Assembly (NCBI GenBank): GCA_025360045.1
Contig: JANYCY010000095.1
Span: forward strand, 62,001-126,000
Length of the DNA stretch: 64,000 nt
Source of the DNA: Janthinobacterium sp.
GTDB taxonomy: Bacteria > Pseudomonadota > Gammaproteobacteria > Burkholderiales > Chitinibacteraceae
Direction: 5' to 3'
Shown: positions 63,689 to 64,000 of the stretch, piece by piece
How the letters are laid out: each line of letters begins with the position of its first letter
How positions within the stretch are numbered: position 1 is the first letter of the stretch
Translations under genes and position numbers: made by a program
Notes under the pieces: generated by a model
The model's input: the letters and a program-made list of their open reading frames with translations, nothing else
Databases searched by the model: none
Told to the model about the DNA's origin: nothing

Positions 63689-64000
63689 TTAATCACTGCC
63701 GTGAGGCTTAAATTCAATCGATACCGAGTTAATACAATAGCGCTCGCCGGTGGGCATAGGGCCATCTGGGAAAACATGGCCCAGATGCGCATCACAACTA
63801 CTGCAGCGCACTTCCACCCGAATCATGCCGTGGCTACCATCCCTAATCCGCTGAATATTGGCCCCTGCTGCCTCGGCCCAAAAGCTAGGCCAGCCACAAC
63901 CTGCATCAAATTTGCGCTCTGATTCAAAGAGCATCGTGCCGCAGCAAATGCAGTGATACTTACCGCTGCCTGTCTGGCGATAATGCTCGCCCGAAAACGG
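63689..64000 (-). CDS. msrB: Peptide-methionine (R)-S-oxide reductase MsrB, cut by window edge
   Basis: The leftward frame is open to base 64000, giving 103 residues of the C-terminal part. The zinc-binding cysteines (CICC and CSSC pairs), [17 protein letters not shown] and the catalytic Cys in [11 protein letters not shown] are MsrB hallmarks. The start lies outside the window; the internal ATG at 63934 falls after the first zinc-binding pair and is not the real start. MsrB repairs oxidised methionine in proteins. Confidence 0.95.
   Translation of the reverse strand, partial: PFSGEHYRQTGSGKYHCICCGTMLFESERKFDAGCGWPSFWAEAAGANIQRIRDGSHGMIRVEVRCSSCDAHLGHVFPDGPMPTGERYCINSVSIEFKPHGSD

Overview
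The window looks like a chromosomal segment of a motile, respiring betaproteobacterium of the order Neisseriales, probably close to Chromobacterium or Iodobacter. This is inferred from gene content: a complete sigma-54/sigma-28 type flagellar flg cluster, a proton-translocating transhydrogenase with a split alpha subunit, ubiCA, a zinc-independent type B L31, the alaA-hom-thrC order, and dispersed palindromic repeats. No database search was run, so the taxonomy is provisional. No rRNA, tRNA, CRISPR array, prophage or intact insertion sequence was seen.

Layout: 1-4064 is a housekeeping block read leftwards (cut-off GT-C glycosyltransferase, rpmE2, rho, trxA, radA). 4146-15446 is the flagellar axial-structure cluster flgBCDEFGHIJKL, also leftwards. 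It has a textbook sigma-54 promoter ahead of flgB and a textbook sigma-28 promoter ahead of flgK. 15586-15909 is a Fur-boxed DUF2325 gene. 16398-19341 is pntAA-pntAB-pntB with a perfect FNR-type half-site pair upstream. 19423-26364 holds a large lipoprotein of unknown function, an orphan sensor kinase, a GNAT protein, a solute-binding protein and ubiC-ubiA. 26462-28743 is bioH and bioF. 28846-32309 pairs a small sulfite-oxidase-fold-like periplasmic protein with a dCache/HD-GYP protein. 32588-36430 holds an alpha-amylase and a secreted S9 peptidase.

36840-43555 is an iron/heme acquisition island: ECF sigma factor, FecR-type anti-sigma, STN-containing TonB receptor, heme oxygenase and a DUF454-TonB fusion. 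The receptor, sigma and anti-sigma form a cell-surface signalling system. The heme oxygenase would release iron from heme brought in by the receptor, and the fused TonB could energise the receptor. 43891-49090 is mixed accessory genes (mini zinc-ribbon membrane protein, solute-binding protein, polysaccharide deacetylase, YjbR-like protein, Fsr-type exporter with divergent AraC regulator, DUF2917). 49164-51763 pairs a second, paralogous sulfite-oxidase-fold-like protein with a hybrid histidine kinase. 51991-55102 holds a GDPD lipoprotein, gltS and a Mth938-like protein. 55266-59417 is alaA-hom-thrC. 59707-62404 is an H-NOX gas sensor translationally coupled to a PAS-GGDEF-EAL-REC protein. The window ends in an FUSC-family membrane protein and a cut-off msrB.

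Most unusual points: two unlinked pairings of cysteine-less sulfite-oxidase-fold-like periplasmic proteins with signalling proteins; the DUF454-TonB fusion in the heme island; the C-terminal receiver on the H-NOX-linked c-di-GMP enzyme; a family of GTAGGG...CCCTAC palindromic repeats, two of which supply the stop codon of the preceding gene; and a 99-bp element with perfect 16-bp inverted ends.
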